Source: Polytrichum commune
Lineage: Eukaryota > Streptophyta > Polytrichopsida > Polytrichales > Polytrichaceae
Assembly: GCA_950295325.1 (NCBI GenBank)
Contig: OX485806.1
Location: 3,102,001-3,162,000, forward strand
Direction: 5' to 3'
DNA length: 60,000 nt
Within the stretch, counting starts at the first letter, position 1, and every line of letters starts with the position of its first letter. Position numbers and translations under genes: made by a program. Positions 12,331 to 25,940 of this stretch are shown one piece after another. The notes below the pieces were generated by a model, which saw nothing but the letters and a program-made list of their open reading frames with translations, ran no database searches and was not told the origin of the DNA.

Positions 12331-13844
12331 TTTTTGGAAGCTAATTCACACGAAATATTGACTCGGGCCAAGAAGGGATGAAGCTTTGACATGGCCCCGA
12401 GGAAGCAAATTGGGTTTGCATTTTGATCCAACTCAATTCTCTTCGCTCAGGTTGTGTCAAATTTTGTCTTTAGTGAATTAAAATAGGATATCACCTCATG
12501 AATTGTAGGGAAATTGGGCTTTGACTTCATCATGTAAAGGTTTTGGGGTTGATATAGTGGATTATACCAATCATGTACAAGGATTTATGCATGTCAGAGC
12601 CCCAAATTGACCTTGGTTAATGGAAAGGCCTTGGGATTCATGGCCTCTATGTAAACTCATCCATCGTGAATGAAGGGGCTCCAATTAAAAGAACCACCTG
12701 ACATGATTGAGGACATATTCATTCCAATTTGACACCACTAGAGTAAATTAGAATCTTTGACTCTATTTCCGAAGTCAAAGCATCCAAAAGTAGACATTTA
12801 CAAGTTGTAACATCATTCACATTTTCACCTTCGCAATGGATGAGTTTATGTAGAGATCACGAATCCCTAGCCCATGTAAAGCAAATCTTACTTGCCTAAC
12901 AAAAAATAGATTTGGGCAAACCAACCCATACACTCGTTCCTTGTCGGATGCCTAAACCCTTGCTCCAAGGAAACATGTACGGGTTGTGTCGCCCCAGCCG
13001 CAGAAAATAATGGTGAAGATGAGCATAATTCACTAGACAACCACCATCTTGTGCGATTGGTATTAAAAACTATCCCCAATACCGATCACTTACTGCTCAT
13101 TGCTTGAACACTTTAACCTTTAAACGAGCACGTCATCCAGATCCGGCACATATAATATGTTTGATGATTCGTGAAGCTTCTGTGCAAGCCTCCATCCAAC
13201 TGTGGGTTCAGCCTTCCTCTAAGTGGTAACTCAAAAGCTTGGAAGGGTCTTCTGTCACTTTCTCAGCGATTCCAGTTCCTGATTTCTCAAAACATTCTTT
13301 GCAACTACAGTGAACCTCCACCCTAATCTCATCTAGTATCTAGAACTAGCGCTTGCCTGCCAGTGTCACCTCAATCAGTTAAGGACGTTGATGACCTCAC
13401 CTAATTACTTAGTGAAAGTCATCGGCAACTTGCAGAATTCATCAAAGTTGTGATTGATAATCATATAAATAAGAGTACCACGTAGAAGTGATTCTGTCCA
13501 TCTGGCTGCGTGCAAATATATTGACATCTTCTACAGAATATAATTTGGAGTATCACATACTCATACAAGTACACATGAGCTTGGTATGTAGCTAAGTTGA
13601 CTTAAGACACGCTTGGGATTCTCTTGGGATAACCCAACGACAATTTCACTGCAACACTTGCCCCCCTTAGAACATTGTTCGAGCTGCACATGGCATGGCT
13701 TAAAAATCTGTAGCTTCTCACTCGTCGATGCTGTTCCAGGTAAGTCCAAGGACACAAGGCATTTCAAGTTCCTTCTCAAGCGAGTTGGGTAAATTAACAA
13801 TTTAGTACGGCTAGAAGCATTCAAAGACATTTGCATGTCCAGCA
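12331..13844. other. Intergenic, no gene recognised
   Basis: About 1.5 kb without a recognisable protein, RNA or bounded repeat. Short open frames at 12888-13079 and 13561-13845 (minus) show no motif. Likely old repeat debris. Confidence 0.4.
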
Positions 13845-13982
13845 TGCCACAGAGTACCTCCGACGAAGTATCAATTCTGACATACCCCTCATAAATAATA
13901 ATTTCAAGAACGAGGATTCTCTATACCTACTTCACTGAATCTTGCCTTTATCCAAATCTGCAGACTTAAATGCCACATACCC

Positions 13983-15175
13983 TTAGCCCCAGAAGCGAGG
14001 AATGGAGCCTTGGATACTCTTCACTACCTTGGCGCTGATGCCGAACGACTTCTCCAGGACCGCACTTGGAATTCCAAACTCGAACAACTGGTTCGCAGTC
14101 ACCAAAAACCCAGGGTTCTGCGAGTTCAGAGTATTAAATGTGACGGCGGTTTCATTGCCGACATTGATCTGGAAATGCTGGGTCGCTCTCGGGAAAAACG
14201 TCAGATCGCCTGCGTGCAATGTGGAAGCATACAACACATTGTCGGCACTGATAAAGCCTGTGTAGATCGATCCCTTCACCACAAACAGCGTCTCAGTTGC
14301 GAGCGGGTGCGTGTGGGGTGGGACGACTCCTCCGATGCCAAAGTCGAGTCTGACGTGCGACACGCCCTGCGTGTTGAGCCCTGGGAATTCGTTCACCGTC
14401 GCGAATGTTGGAGACGCATTTGTGCCAGTGATGGCAGGATCGTAAGCTGGTCATGGAAACAACATGGCCAAAATGTCATAAAGCTACCAAATGTTACGAG
14501 GAGCCCATCATTTCTATCATATCCGATTTTCAACTGCTCTCAAACTCCCATCGATGGCTTAGAACATCAAATATCCGCTTGAACATCAACCGCGTCACTT
14601 TTCCTAGTATCATCCTTCTGTACCAGCTAACAGGGATGTATATTATATGGATCACATACGGCGTCGCTTGAACAGTTCAACCGTCGGCCTTAAAATCCTA
14701 CCTCGGATCTCGCTGACGTGTTGTGTCTTGATTAAACACAAGCACTATTCTTCCCATTCGCCAATCAATCATGCAATGGACATCGATTCAATGAAACCAC
14801 CCTGAGCTTTGAATTATTGTACAAAGACACTACACGATGTTGAAATCAACCGTAAGAAAAAATGATAATTTCAACAGACTCACATCAATAAACAAAAAAA
14901 ATGACAATGGTTCTGCACGCACCTGCTTGCCGGAGGCCACTGAAGACGAAATCCGCTGCCGTAACATTGGATCGCAGCTTGCAAGGGAACCCGTTCACAC
15001 GGGGTGCGTTCTTGGAGAAGTCCGCCACGCAGAAATCCTGCAAGGGATCGGGGTCGGCAGCGTGAACCATCAATATTGCCCCCTCATGAACGAAGAGCAG
15101 GCATCCCATTGACAGCAAGCTGACCATAATCAGGATCCTATTAGGACCACGGCTGCAGACCTTCACGCTCTCCAT
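13983..15175 (-). CDS. Germin-like protein 2 (two exons)
   Basis: Model: complement of join(13983-14446, 14923-15175), 238 residues, with a 476-bp GT-AG phase-1 intron at the same place as in GLP1. The family role is a secreted Mn-binding cupin of the apoplast. Visible: a signal peptide (hydrophobic about 14-29, cleavage near HAA/DPDP), the DFC...PCK cysteine pair, cupin box 1 with HTHPLATE, and box 2 reading FPRATQHFQIN. The usual Gly of the PxG turn in box 2 is Ala, while the metal ligand His is kept. The chosen start (15175) is the Met immediately before the basic and hydrophobic signal; an in-frame Met 29 codons upstream would add an atypical leader. The protein is identical to GLP3 and the gene appears intact. 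Confidence 0.9.
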
Positions 15176-16772
15176 TTCTAATCGCTCCACACCGAAGACT
15201 ACTGCTCGATCGAAGATGCTGAATGAATGTGTCTGCGTACGTATGTCGTGAAGCAGTATCAAGTAGCTACGATCGCTGATGGCAGGAACGAGTTTGATCG
15301 GTAAGTTTAAATGCAGAAAACAACGAGACTGCAGGTGAATCAGCAGATTACGAGCAGGGATCGATGGACCAATATTGTGGATCGATCGAGTGCTGGTGCA
15401 GGAGGAGGATGACTTTTATTGGTCGAGTTAGGTTTAGTTTCCACTCGCCCACTAGATTCAACCTGGCGCAATCTACACTTCCACAGATTCCAGGGGATCG
15501 AGATCGGTGTGGAAATCGTTGAAGCAGAATCAGTCGTGCATGAACTGCGCGGTTGCTAATTCTGCTCAGCTTCCGGATGCATGAGGCGAGTCTACTTATC
15601 TGTTGGAATTAAATCTAAGTTTATTCTAGGAGGAACTCCTCCACCCTGGGATATATGTTTCCGCAATGTAATGAACCCACGAAGAAGCTGCCAGGAAGTC
15701 ACAGGAGAAAATCAGGGTCGGTTAACACCGTGGACCATGGAAGCTGGTCTTTTTTCCACGCTCCGACTATTTGGTCCAATTTTCATGATCTAATTTCTTG
15801 GAAAATCAACTTACAGTCTTCGGGCCTCTCAGTAGGTGTAAATCGAATGTGGATCAAGAGGAATGACCATGCACCAAAAGTTGAATGTTGTCATTTTGTG
15901 CTCACAAGTGCATATCTCTTGCTATTTTTAGATTGTCAATTTGTGCTCAAATATACTCAAATACACGGGTTATTTGCACGCACGTGATCAAGATGCAAAC
16001 CTAAGGGCCACTTCACACACAAGGTTGAAGGCCCCTGAGCATGGCAATGTAAAAGCTTTCATTGGTCGAAATGGCGAAGACTGTCCAAGTTCACTTAACA
16101 CTAGGAGGTGAAGGTCTAAAGGCCCAAATAACAATACTTGGATGAAAAGTCTATATGGACTCCTATATGGCAGATTGTGGATAAGGGTGCATGGTCTACC
16201 TCCAAGAGGTGGGCCTGACGCAAATTCTGGGAGACCATGTCTTTTTGATATTTTTTGCCAACATGACATATTTTAGGACAAATTGCATGGCAGATTCCAT
16301 AACAAATTCCATAACAACTTTCAAGACATAAAAACACCACCAAGTGATTCTCTTAAGTTCTAAAACCTCATCTTGGTACTCTACATTTGAGTGCTTGACA
16401 CAAGAGTGAAGGTCAACATGGCAAAGAAAAAAAAATCAACTTAAACAATGTATTGCTACTACTTCTAGGCGTTTGACCATACAAACTATGGTTTGAGGAT
16501 ACCATAGCACTTTTCTAATCCACTTTACCATGCTTACACCCAAATGCCTCCACCATATACACAAAATACAAATCATGAACTAAATAGGTCTTCATAACAT
16601 ATACAAATCATTGGGGACTATTTCCATACGACGAGAATGGATGAAAATGTAAATTTGATAATACTAGCACATCATATTGTTATTCCTTTAATTCTTAAAA
16701 CCTTGGGGACTATAATTTTAAGCATATTTGGATTACGCATGAACGATTACAACCGCCAATATGATATGTACA

Positions 16773-17192
16773 CTACACTAGAAAGGGTATTTAGTGTTTG
16801 ATTCACTAAATACGAATGCATACACTAAATGTCAATAACCCTACGAAAGTAAGTAACATTAAAATGTAAACTCAACCACTAAATGCCAACTATGGTAATA
16901 TGTGGAAATTACATGTTTGAATCTATTGTTAGTAAGATGGGAAGACAACAACCCTAAAATGCTGTCGACTTCGGCAGACAAGAGATCATTGAGCAAGAAG
17001 GTGGGGGGGCCACACCTAAAAGCACAAGTCAAGTGAAATCCATGCTTCACAAGGAGGGAGGTGGCAGTTGGGAAGGTAGCGACACATCTTTGACTAACAC
17101 TAATTGTCAAGAAATCAAAAACTAGTGTTGAGTAGGGTAGGGTGGTAACAACATTAATTATAATCAAACACTAAAAATCCTTTTTAGTGTAG
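16773..17192. mobile_element. CACTA-like MITE, copy in arm A
   Basis: A 420-bp element with inverted ends: CTACACTAGAAAGGGTATTT on the left against CTACACTAAAAAGGATTTTT from the right, followed by (T)AGTGTTTGATT on both sides. Ends containing CACTA resemble the CACTA superfamily, but I could not fix a target duplication. The homologous copy lies at 47948-48376, and relatives lie inside the large element at 35847-36460. Internal open frames are non-coding. Confidence 0.65.
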
Positions 17193-17689
17193 ATCACAAA
17201 ACTACAATAATTTGGTGGTTGGAGAACATGGAATACAAACATGCAAAGTTATGGTTGTTGTGTTGTTGTTTTTGTCCCACAAAGTGCACATCCCTTATTA
17301 TTCTTGGACAAATGGTTTGTCCAAATATGCTCAAACCTCAGATGGGGCTCCTTTTGTATATCTTCCTTCACTCTAAAATTGTGAGTAGCTTTTCTTTATG
17401 TATACAATTGAGAAAAAACAATATCTCTATGTTATGTATATTGTGCACACTAATGCCTCAAATAAACCCCTTCTCACACTCACATTAGTTCATACATGGT
17501 ATGGAGAGTTTGGCCTCGGGGCTAAGGAGTCACCAATTACTCTATAGAGAGTGGGTCCATCAACCACACTAAAACCCTCCTCCAGTGAATCATCCACAAG
17601 ACACATTAAGCTACATACATGTATACTAGGGTCATGAGAGGTGGAAAAAATTTATTGCATGTGAACTTACCTCTCATCCATCCAACATA

Positions 17690-18465
17690 AAAACTTGACC
17701 CCCTATAGATTTGAGACCGTTTCATCACAAATAACTTGAACTAGATTAATTTGGGGTTTTAAGAACTCATTTCATAATCCGATCGACTAGGAGCGTGATT
17801 TCCGGGTTGCATACTCTTTCAGGGCTTTAATCTTGGATGCATGAGAGGTATGCTCGCTTGTGATATTTCCCTCTCTACCTCATGTCATTACATTACAAGC
17901 AGTCTTTAGGGTGAGTTCTGTTACTAACCAAAGCTTTTCCATCCCCGCACACAACTTTTCAGCCCAAATCTAAGCATAAATGCAAGCCGATGGTATCAGT
18001 CTAGAATAATTCCCAGCTCACATAAGCCAAATTGCCATTGTCGGATAATGCAGTGTCCCCGGAGACTCTTGGGCATAATCGGTCCAATCCCAGTGTTTCC
18101 AAGTCCAACCGGTTCGATGTTGTGATCCTTTAGTATGATTTCTTTATTAACTTGAGGTATATTCCATGCATTTTTCTTGGATGATTGGTAATTCTCCTGA
18201 AGTCTTGAATTTCAACGGGTTATTTCCCCAAAGTCAACTGGCTCTTCCCGGTCATTGGGATAATGGATGGTGGAAGAGTTGCATCTAGCAAAAGGTACAG
18301 TTCAGGTGCTTCTAAGTGACGCGTGATGAGTTACACTTAACTGCAGATGTCACTACGAAATTGGTCACAGTCCCTATATATAGAACTTTTCTTTATCGTT
18401 CTTTGCCCTTTCAACATATTGACCTTGTATATATGGCCCAGTTTGACAAAACTCCGGTGTGCTTT
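17690..18465. repeat. Dispersed repeat with 'TTTCCAAGTCCAACCGGTT' core
   Basis: This part of arm A includes a block around 18040-18220 with a core TTTCCAAGTCCAACCGGTT followed by a GTGATC-like sequence. Related blocks occur at about 19510-19720, 23650-23790, 29215-29400 (the arm B partner) and three times in 54640-55140. It is a multi-copy family older than the arm duplication. No coding capacity seen. Confidence 0.6.
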
Positions 18466-18687
18466 TTCTAAGAAACACTCAAATTGTGCTCATCATGAGA
18501 CCCGGCATCGAATGTGATTAGCTCTACATAGTAAAATAGCAGCAGCTTTCATGCAAAAGACAGGAAATGCTCTCAGAAATCACAGTTTGCAGTGTCACAG
18601 GCACAGTTGTGAGCCCACCAAACGTGAGATTGTCCATTCGTCAATGCTTCAAAGAATATAATTTTTTTCAGAAAGGCAGCCCACTTA

Positions 18688-19159
18688 GGGCCGCTACACA
18701 CTATGGCCGTCGAAGTCGAGAGGCCGTGGGATTGAGTGGCCAAACTTTGTTGAGAGTCCAAAGAAATGGGCTCAAAATAGTGAATAAATTATAGTAATTG
18801 GAGTCTTTGGCCGGGCATAGTGTGAAGCCTCCAAAGTCCAAACCCAAAGGAGCATCCCACGTTCTTTTGTGTCCAAAACAACCCCTCCAATCTAACGGCC
18901 AAGATCTTGTTAATGATCGATTTTTTCATGAAAAAAAACAGACGGCCTCTCAATCATAGTTTGGGTTTCCATTCCTGTCCGACCCAAACTTCCTTCGAGA
19001 GTCCATCGCCTTCTTCAAAAAGTAATCATTTTAAATTGTGACAGCCTTTGGACTTTGGCCTTTAATGTGACAGGTTGAGAAGCCGAACTCTTGGTTTCTT
19101 GCATATGATTGGTGGAAATTGATGGCCTCTCGACCTTCGGTCATAGTGTGAAGCGCCCC
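18688..19159. mobile_element. Tourist-like (PIF/Harbinger) MITE
   Basis: A 472-bp element with inverted ends GGGCCGCTACACACTATGG against GGGGCGCTTCACACTATGA. The inverted similarity continues inward (CGAAGTCGAGAGGCC against CGAAGGTCGAGAGGCC). It is flanked by the 3-bp duplication TTA at 18685-18687 and 19160-19162. TTA duplication with GGG-starting ends is characteristic of PIF/Harbinger. No protein encoded. A broken Harbinger transposase lies only 1.2 kb away, but I see no proof the two are related. Confidence 0.8.
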
Positions 19160-19727
19160 TTAATACCATGTTAATTTCTGACCTTCAAAAAGATGCCGTT
19201 AGTCCTTCCATAACATAGCATATTTCATAATTGAGCTAAGGTTTCTGAATGGTGTGGCTAGATTGCAGTTGTCGGTAGACCATTAGAGCATTGCCCATCA
19301 AAGACCTTAACCAGAAAATAGTTACACACAAAATAGATGTTCGTTGGAGTTGAGTTTGGGTTTAGGGCATATGCCCCACCCACATACTCGCTTTTGAATC
19401 CGACTTCAATGATCACCCTCAAACCAGGTGAGTGAAAAGTCAAAATGTAAATGAAATGTTGCCATATGTTTGGTAATGACTCCCAAGCATTGTGTGGGAA
19501 GATTTTTGAGTTCGACATCCTAGAGTTTCCAAGTCCAGCCAGTTACATGTTCCCATCCTTCGGTTTTTCTTTTGTACTTTAAAGTATATCCTCTGAATTC
19601 CTCTATAATGATCGGTAAATTTTCTGAAGTCCCGAACTTCAATCGGCAACTTTCGAAACTCAACCAGTTGATCTGAAACTAGCGTTTGATTCTTCCCTTT
19701 CATCGAATGGAGCAATTTTTGCAAGAT

Positions 19728-20100
19728 ACTAAATGTAATATTTTACTCACTTTTTTATATATATACTATTTCTCACTTACTATTTACAACCTCTCTAAAA
19801 AAATATCATCAAAATATCATAAGTGGGATTAAGTTCTTGAACTTTAGTCTAATTGACACTATTTCTCACACCTCACATGAAGTATCAATAAGGTAAGTGG
19901 GTCTAAATGGAGCATTTTATCATTGTGTCCACTTCTCATGCTAGGCCATGGTACGTGTGTGAGATGATAGACAAATCTAAATGAAGGATTAGCTATTTTT
20001 CTCAAGTGACTTTAGTTGGTTACATGTAACATTTTAATCACTTACCATCTATATTATTGCTCACGTACTATTTACAACCCTATATAAAAATATAGTTGGC
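19728..20100. repeat. Pair of diverged direct repeats
   Basis: The stretch at about 19730-19805 (ending in ACTATTTACAACC) recurs at about 20028-20100 in the same orientation with many substitutions. Nothing else is recognised between 19728 and 20240. Confidence 0.45.
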
Positions 20101-20403
20101 CACCCTACCATTGTTCATGGTGCCTCTTGAACCTCACAAAATGCTAGATGTCATGTTTTCTTACCTAAAACACATGCATCTTATCAAAGGTGAAAAGTCA
20201 TAAAACCATATTATAAAAAAAATAGATATAAATAAACATATAGGATTATTCTTATTTTTTATTCAACATTTCAATTAGATTGTTATTAAATGAACTTAAT
20301 TGGACTATAAATGACTATTTTGTAAAATATCAAATATTTTTCATGAGAATTTACTATCAAGGTATTGCAATATTTTGTCTAAACACACACATGTTGGAGT
20401 AAA

Positions 20404-21629
20404 CTATAAATTTCCTTTTAATGCCCACAAATGTTCCATGAGGTCATTTCTAAGCATGTAGTGTGACCTTTCATCTCGAATCATTTCATGTCCATGAACA
20501 TAATCTTCAACGTTCAATCCACGTCTCATTGGTCCATGTCTCCACAGCACATGATTCGGTTGTGCAATTATGGGCTCTATTTCGTAATCTCTTTCATCTT
20601 CAATGATCATGTCATGCATGATCACACATGCTATTAGAATGTTCTTGATGGTATTCAGGTCCCATTGTCTACATGGATCCCAAATGATTTTCCATCTTGA
20701 TTTCAAAACACCAAAACAACACTCCACATCTTTATGTGCAATCTCTTGCATCTTCGCATAATATTGTCATTTTTCTCTTTAAGGATCATGAATTGTTTGT
20801 ACAAATATAATTCATTTGGGGTAAATTACATCCACTAACATATGGTAATGTGGATGCCTATGACCATTTATTTCAAAACTCATATGTTGGCCATCACTCT
20901 TCAAAAAGTTAGTCACCAAAGGACTACAATCTAGTGCATTAATATCATTACTTTCATCATGCAAACCAAAGACGGCATGCCATATCCACAAGCTTTGGTT
21001 TGCATAGCTTCCAACATTATGGAATTTTTGCCCTCTCTATCTTGAAAAGTTCTTTACCATGCAAGAGGACAAATATTCCACTCATAGTGCATAGAGTGCA
21101 ATGATGCAAACATACCGGGCCAACCACGTTTTGTATTAATAGCTACTAATTATTCCATATCCACTCTAGTTGGTAGTCTTAGATATGTGCTCTCATATAT
21201 AGCCTTAATAGCATGGCCAAATAATTTAAATGTTAACATTGATGTGCTTGATGCTAATTGTGCATATTCATGAGTGGCATTGGACGCGATGCCATTAGCC
21301 AAAATACACATCGTTGCTATACATTTTTGCAAACCATTCAAACCCAACTAACTAGTGGCATATGGTTTTTGTACAAAATATAAGTCATAGTTTTGCACAC
21401 ATTCTATTGTTTTTGAAAACAAACGCTTTCACAATTTAAATAATCGACAAGACATCTTCGCATCATAAATTGGATCCTCCACAAAATAGTTCTTCACCAA
21501 GCGTTCGTGCCCCTCAATTCTTTCCTGTGCAATATTCCATCTTTTGCCACGTTTTGAACCCTCACGCCGAGGAGGATCAATAGCGCCAACTTCTAAAGCT
21601 ATATCATAGGATATGTAGATATTATTCAA
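20404..21629 (-). pseudogene. PIF/Harbinger transposase, degenerate
   Basis: Minus-strand pieces in order match a plant Harbinger nuclease (ALP1-like). N-terminal: DPIYDAKMSCRLFKL (about 21430-21500). Then LQKCIATMCILANG...YLRLPT (21150-21347). Middle: GMFASLHSMHYEWNICPLAW (about 21060-21120), then a decayed ESNDINALD and HMLVDVIYPK. C-terminal: HKDVECCFGVLKSRWKII...ACVIMHDMIIEDE (20404-20751). The family uses a DDE triad to cut and paste DNA. Here the first catalytic Asp (in the family's DCMH-W motif) is His, the second (VDVIYP) and the Glu (KDVE) remain, and several stops and frameshifts separate the pieces. It is inactive. I did not find the element's terminal repeats. Confidence 0.88.
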
Positions 21630-21649
21630 TAAGTGTTCTAATCAATTCA

Positions 21650-24590
21650 TGTTATTCTCTCCTCTCAGTCCAATAATTGTTATCCATAATATGCTTATGA
21701 TAATCTATAATCCAATAATGTGTCTATATGTGTATTTGTTTAATTATTTTTATTTAATTATTTGGATTGTCTTTTTTATATTTATATTTTTCCAAATTAA
21801 TTTCACATAGTTTTACTTTGATTATCTTCAAAGTAAAGTTCATGAGTATTTACATTCATGTTCATCCTATAAATAAGTAATTTGTTTGGCTATAATCATT
21901 TTCAGGAGTTCATATTTGTGCAATCTATGACATCTATGACATTTATATCAAATTATGAAATCCTTATAGTGCAATTTAATGAAAAGTTGGCTTATAATTA
22001 TAGTCAAAGGTCACCCTAAATTCTTTGACATAAAAAAGACTGCAACTCCCAAATTAGAAAAATTTAAATCTAGACTTGAAGACATTTCTTCAACTAATGC
22101 AGAATTGTTTGATCCCACATCCTTGCCAATGAATTCCCACTTCTTTTGGCTCCTATATAGGAAGATTTTTCAAGTAGGCCAATGAGTTCAAAACAAGCCA
22201 AAAAATGAAGGATGATAAAAACTTAAGGGAATATATGTCACGACAAATTGTTGTGGTTGCCACCAACTTCACCTCCAATTTGGCTAATCGAAACAAAATT
22301 GACAAAGATGAAAATGATAGATTGGTTAATCAAACAACACTCAGTCTATTCGAATTTGTTCATAAAACAAAACCATCATAAAACAAAATTATTTTAAAAA
22401 AGCATGTATTGTGATATATATGTTTGAGTTACGTATGCAAGAAGAGGTATTACGAGTACAACAAAGGATCGCAAACCAAATTCTACAACAGGGAGGGGCT
22501 CCATAACAACCTAGAGCTATGATAGCTCCACCACCATCTCAAAGGACACAAGCATGTTCATTGACTCAAGAAAGCATCGAAGAGGAAGAAGAAGAAAATG
22601 ACGAAGGAAGGGATGAAAAAAGAGAGGAATATGCACTAGAAAATTTGTTGTATCCTTGCATACATGATCAAAGGGGCAATTTGGACTTGAACAACTTATA
22701 TATATATATATAGCTCGTCATGAAATTAGAGTCATTATGATACATAGTGGTTAGAATTGATTTAGTGTGTAACTTCTAGAATTATAAATCGAACAACATG
22801 TTGAACATGACAAGATGAAATTTGGTAGTACATTGATGTGGTTGACCAATTTAAGAAATGTAAACATTTATTGAATGTAAGAGTTGTTTGGGAGTAAAGA
22901 TTGTTTGAAAGTGAACAAAAGGTATCCCAACCTAAGCCAAATTGGGTAACTTATCTCAATCAAACACCTATATTTAAATGGTGGGTATTTGGGTGTAGAT
23001 CTAAAAACGTAACAATCATGTGTCTGACAAAGATTTGGACTATGTGATCCAAATCCTTAATCATTCATAGTTCAATTCTTAAATATTTTTATAGCTAACT
23101 AATCAAATTCATATTTACTTATTTACTTATACAATTGATGAAATTGATAAAGTATAGTCAATAAACTAAGTAGTGGCCCCCATTGCCGTCCGCATGCGTC
23201 TCTTTTATCAAATCAAACCAATCCATCCATCAGCCTTGCTGCCGTGGTATATCTCGTCACTCGCACTCCATCGCATCAACACCCTACTACCCTTCACATC
23301 AATCTTTGTCCATTTATGATGCCAAATGCTCGCTCTTGTTAATTTTTGGGAGATTATATATTTACAGTGTTGCAACTGCTCTCACTTACCAAGTGATTTT
23401 ACATCCAAAATTCAATCATCCATGCCAATAGTTCATCACAAGTTGTAGGGTTATGGCCAATGGAAGTGTATTTAAACGGCCTTTTTTTCGGGGCTCTCAC
23501 AATTTCATGGTCACGGCATTTGGATCTAATCCTAAAGAAACAGAGAGAGTGATGGTATTGCATTCTACTCTTTCTAGATCTACAATATTTCTCGATTTCT
23601 TTCGACCTTTTGATTACTGGAGTTTGGAGTTGCTTAATTTATGAATATCTAGAGTTTCCAAGTCCAGCCAGTTACATGTGTTCATATCTTTTGGGTTTTC
23701 TTTTGCCATTTCAAGTAAGTTTTCTAAATTCCTCTATAATGTACGGTAATTTTCATGGAGTCTTGAATTTGTAGGGTAATGGCCAATGGAAGTTTTGCTC
23801 AGTTTGTAGTTTGACATTTGCAAAGTAAGGCAAGAATCATCGGTCTTTCTAGATCTAGATTACTGTGCAATTTTTTTCCGTAAAATGTCTAAAAATACTA
23901 AGAAAGTGTTGTTTAAATTGGATACTTTTCATGTTGCCCTTTACTGTTGTGTTAGGTAATCAAATATAGAATACCGGGATGAGATTTTCAAAACTTATAA
24001 TCAAAAGTATTGCTCAAAAGGTAATGGCTAAATCTAGTTTGGGACATACATTTTATGGCCTTAAATATTTCAAAGTTGGATTTTTTTTATATTCCTTGAA
24101 TTATTATAAAGTTAAGGGCATTGTTACAAAAAAAAATTGTAGAAAACATTGATTTAATGAAATTTTATCTTATTTGAAACAAATTTTAGACAATTACTTG
24201 TTCAATATGGGTCCATTCATGATTGGGGTACTACTTTTGGGACAAAGGAATTAAGGACTATGTCGCATGGGATCTCAACGTTTATTATTATTTATTATTA
24301 TTTTAATAATAAAATTTAAATAAATAAGTAGATAGATCATAGGATTTATCAAGCAAGATATTATTTATTATTGAATCATAATTAATAATAGATAAATCCT
24401 TTATGAAATGAGTAGATAGGTCATAGGACTTGTTTGGGCCACATCAATGGCAATTTCATTATTGAAGTGTACATTGGAGGTGAATTATTTCATGTGTCCA
24501 TACATATATTTTATTTTGTCCAATTCTAATTCTACACCTTCCTTTTCCATGTAGCCATATTATTTTGTAATGTTGGCCATGTTTGGTGTC
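21650..24590. other. AT-rich intergenic region with repeat debris
   Basis: No convincing gene. A charged frame at 22519-22713 (rich in Glu and Asp) and a short frame at 21979-22185 show no family motif; they could be remnants of the accessory protein of the adjacent Harbinger element, which is speculation. A (TA)n run lies at 22694-22711. Position 23650-23790 belongs to the TTTCCAAGTCC dispersed family, and 24061-24210 matches the window's first 150 bases. Confidence 0.4.
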
Positions 24591-25940
24591 ATATGTAAAC
24601 CTATACAATTGGTATGCAATAAATTTTTAGTTCTATTGGTAAATGACTATGATCAAGGTTTCGAATGATGCCGGTAAACTCTCTAGCAAGGTCAATGACA
24701 ATGTTTTCATCTCTCACGGATACCTCCAAACAAACGAGTTGATCCGCGAGCGCCTTGACCTTATTGACATGGTCCAACAAATCGTCGCCCTCTTGCATCT
24801 TACATGTGAAAAAATTGCGGCAAATAAAAATAATGTTAGGCAAATTGTTTGTCTCATAAATATTGCAAAGAGTCTCCCACGCCTCTACGGGTTCTTTGCA
24901 ACTTTTAATGTACGCAAGTTGGTTGTTCGCCTAGTTGAGGTTGATGATGAACATGGCCTTCTTAACGTGTCTTTGGTACTTTTTTAACACTTTAGGATCT
25001 GCATTGGATGAAGGAGGTTTTTCGGAGATGTCTAGAATATCCCAAAGATCTATGGATGCTAACAACATTTTAATTTTGAACTTCTAAATATTTAACTTCC
25101 CTCTATTGAATTTATCAATGGTTCTAGCGGCCACGCTTTGAAATGATGCCATCTTATGCTCGGATATACGCTCAAAACTTTCAAACAATATATTTTTCAC
25201 CCTAAATGCCTTACACTCTCGAATATCTCAAGTTAGATAATCTACACCTCATGAAAGTTTTTAAGGCATTTAAATCAACTAAATAAGATATTCTTCACTT
25301 CAAATGCTTTACACTTTGAATTCATTCAAATAAGATTTTTTACACCTCAAGAAAGTTCTAAAGACACTCAAGTCACTCAAATAAGATCTCCTTCATCTCA
25401 AATGCCTTACACTCTCATATCATTCAAATAAGATTTTCTACACCTTAAGAGAGTTCTAAGGACACTCAAATCTCTCAAATGAGATCCTTCAATTCAAATG
25501 CGTCTCACATTTTCAAAGAATCTTCTCAAAACTCAAGCCTCTCAAGTCATGTGCTATTGGAGTTTAAACACCTTCAAAGCTCTAAAAAAAACTTTTGAAC
25601 GCTCAAAATACTCAATTCAAATGCTTGAAGTTTATACACCTTCAAACCTCTCAAATAAACCTCTCAACACTCAAGAAATTCAAATCACATGCTCTTGCAT
25701 CAAACATGCATTTAAGCAAAAATAAAAATAAAGAAATACTCACAACAAGTAAATGCGTCCTCGGAGACCTCCAACGCTCCAAAGTGCCAACTCCTCAAGA
25801 TCCATTCTACAAACTCAAATGCAATCAAATTTCTAGGCACTTCACTTGCATGATGGACCCATAACCTATTGGAATCAATACGAGATAATTTTACACAAGC
25901 ATAAGCACCTATACAAAGGCATATGAACAATGCTTGGAGT
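24590..25940 (-). pseudogene. Ty1-copia gag relic, same family as relic A
   Basis: On the minus strand, 25940-25170 corresponds to the AT-rich leader repeats of relic A (7375-8340), and 25160-24600 corresponds to gag. The latter includes a frame reading MQEGDDLLDHVNKVKALADQ, a typical copia gag segment. Stops and frame changes interrupt it and similarity ends near 24590. Only the 5' portion of the retrotransposon survives. Confidence 0.75.

Larger units (their letters stand above)
13845..18465. repeat. Inverted duplication arm A (uninterrupted copy)
   Basis: This segment reappears in reverse complement in two pieces: 13845-17690 matches 47424-51547, and 17690-18465 matches 28985-29751. Order and orientation are preserved, so the partner is one arm split by an insertion at the base corresponding to about 17685-17690. 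Arm A reads continuously through that point and so preserves the pre-insertion site. It contains GLP2 and a CACTA-like MITE. Divergence is very low around the germin gene and higher towards the MITE. Confidence 0.9.

Noticed and set aside
14010-14582. A 190-residue frame antisense to GLP2 (and its twin at 50805-51377)
   Set aside because: It is the shadow of the germin exon; conservation follows from the near identity of the duplicated DNA.
22519-22713. A small acidic protein gene
   Set aside because: Low-complexity Glu-rich frame in AT-rich repeat debris, without a family motif or splice context.
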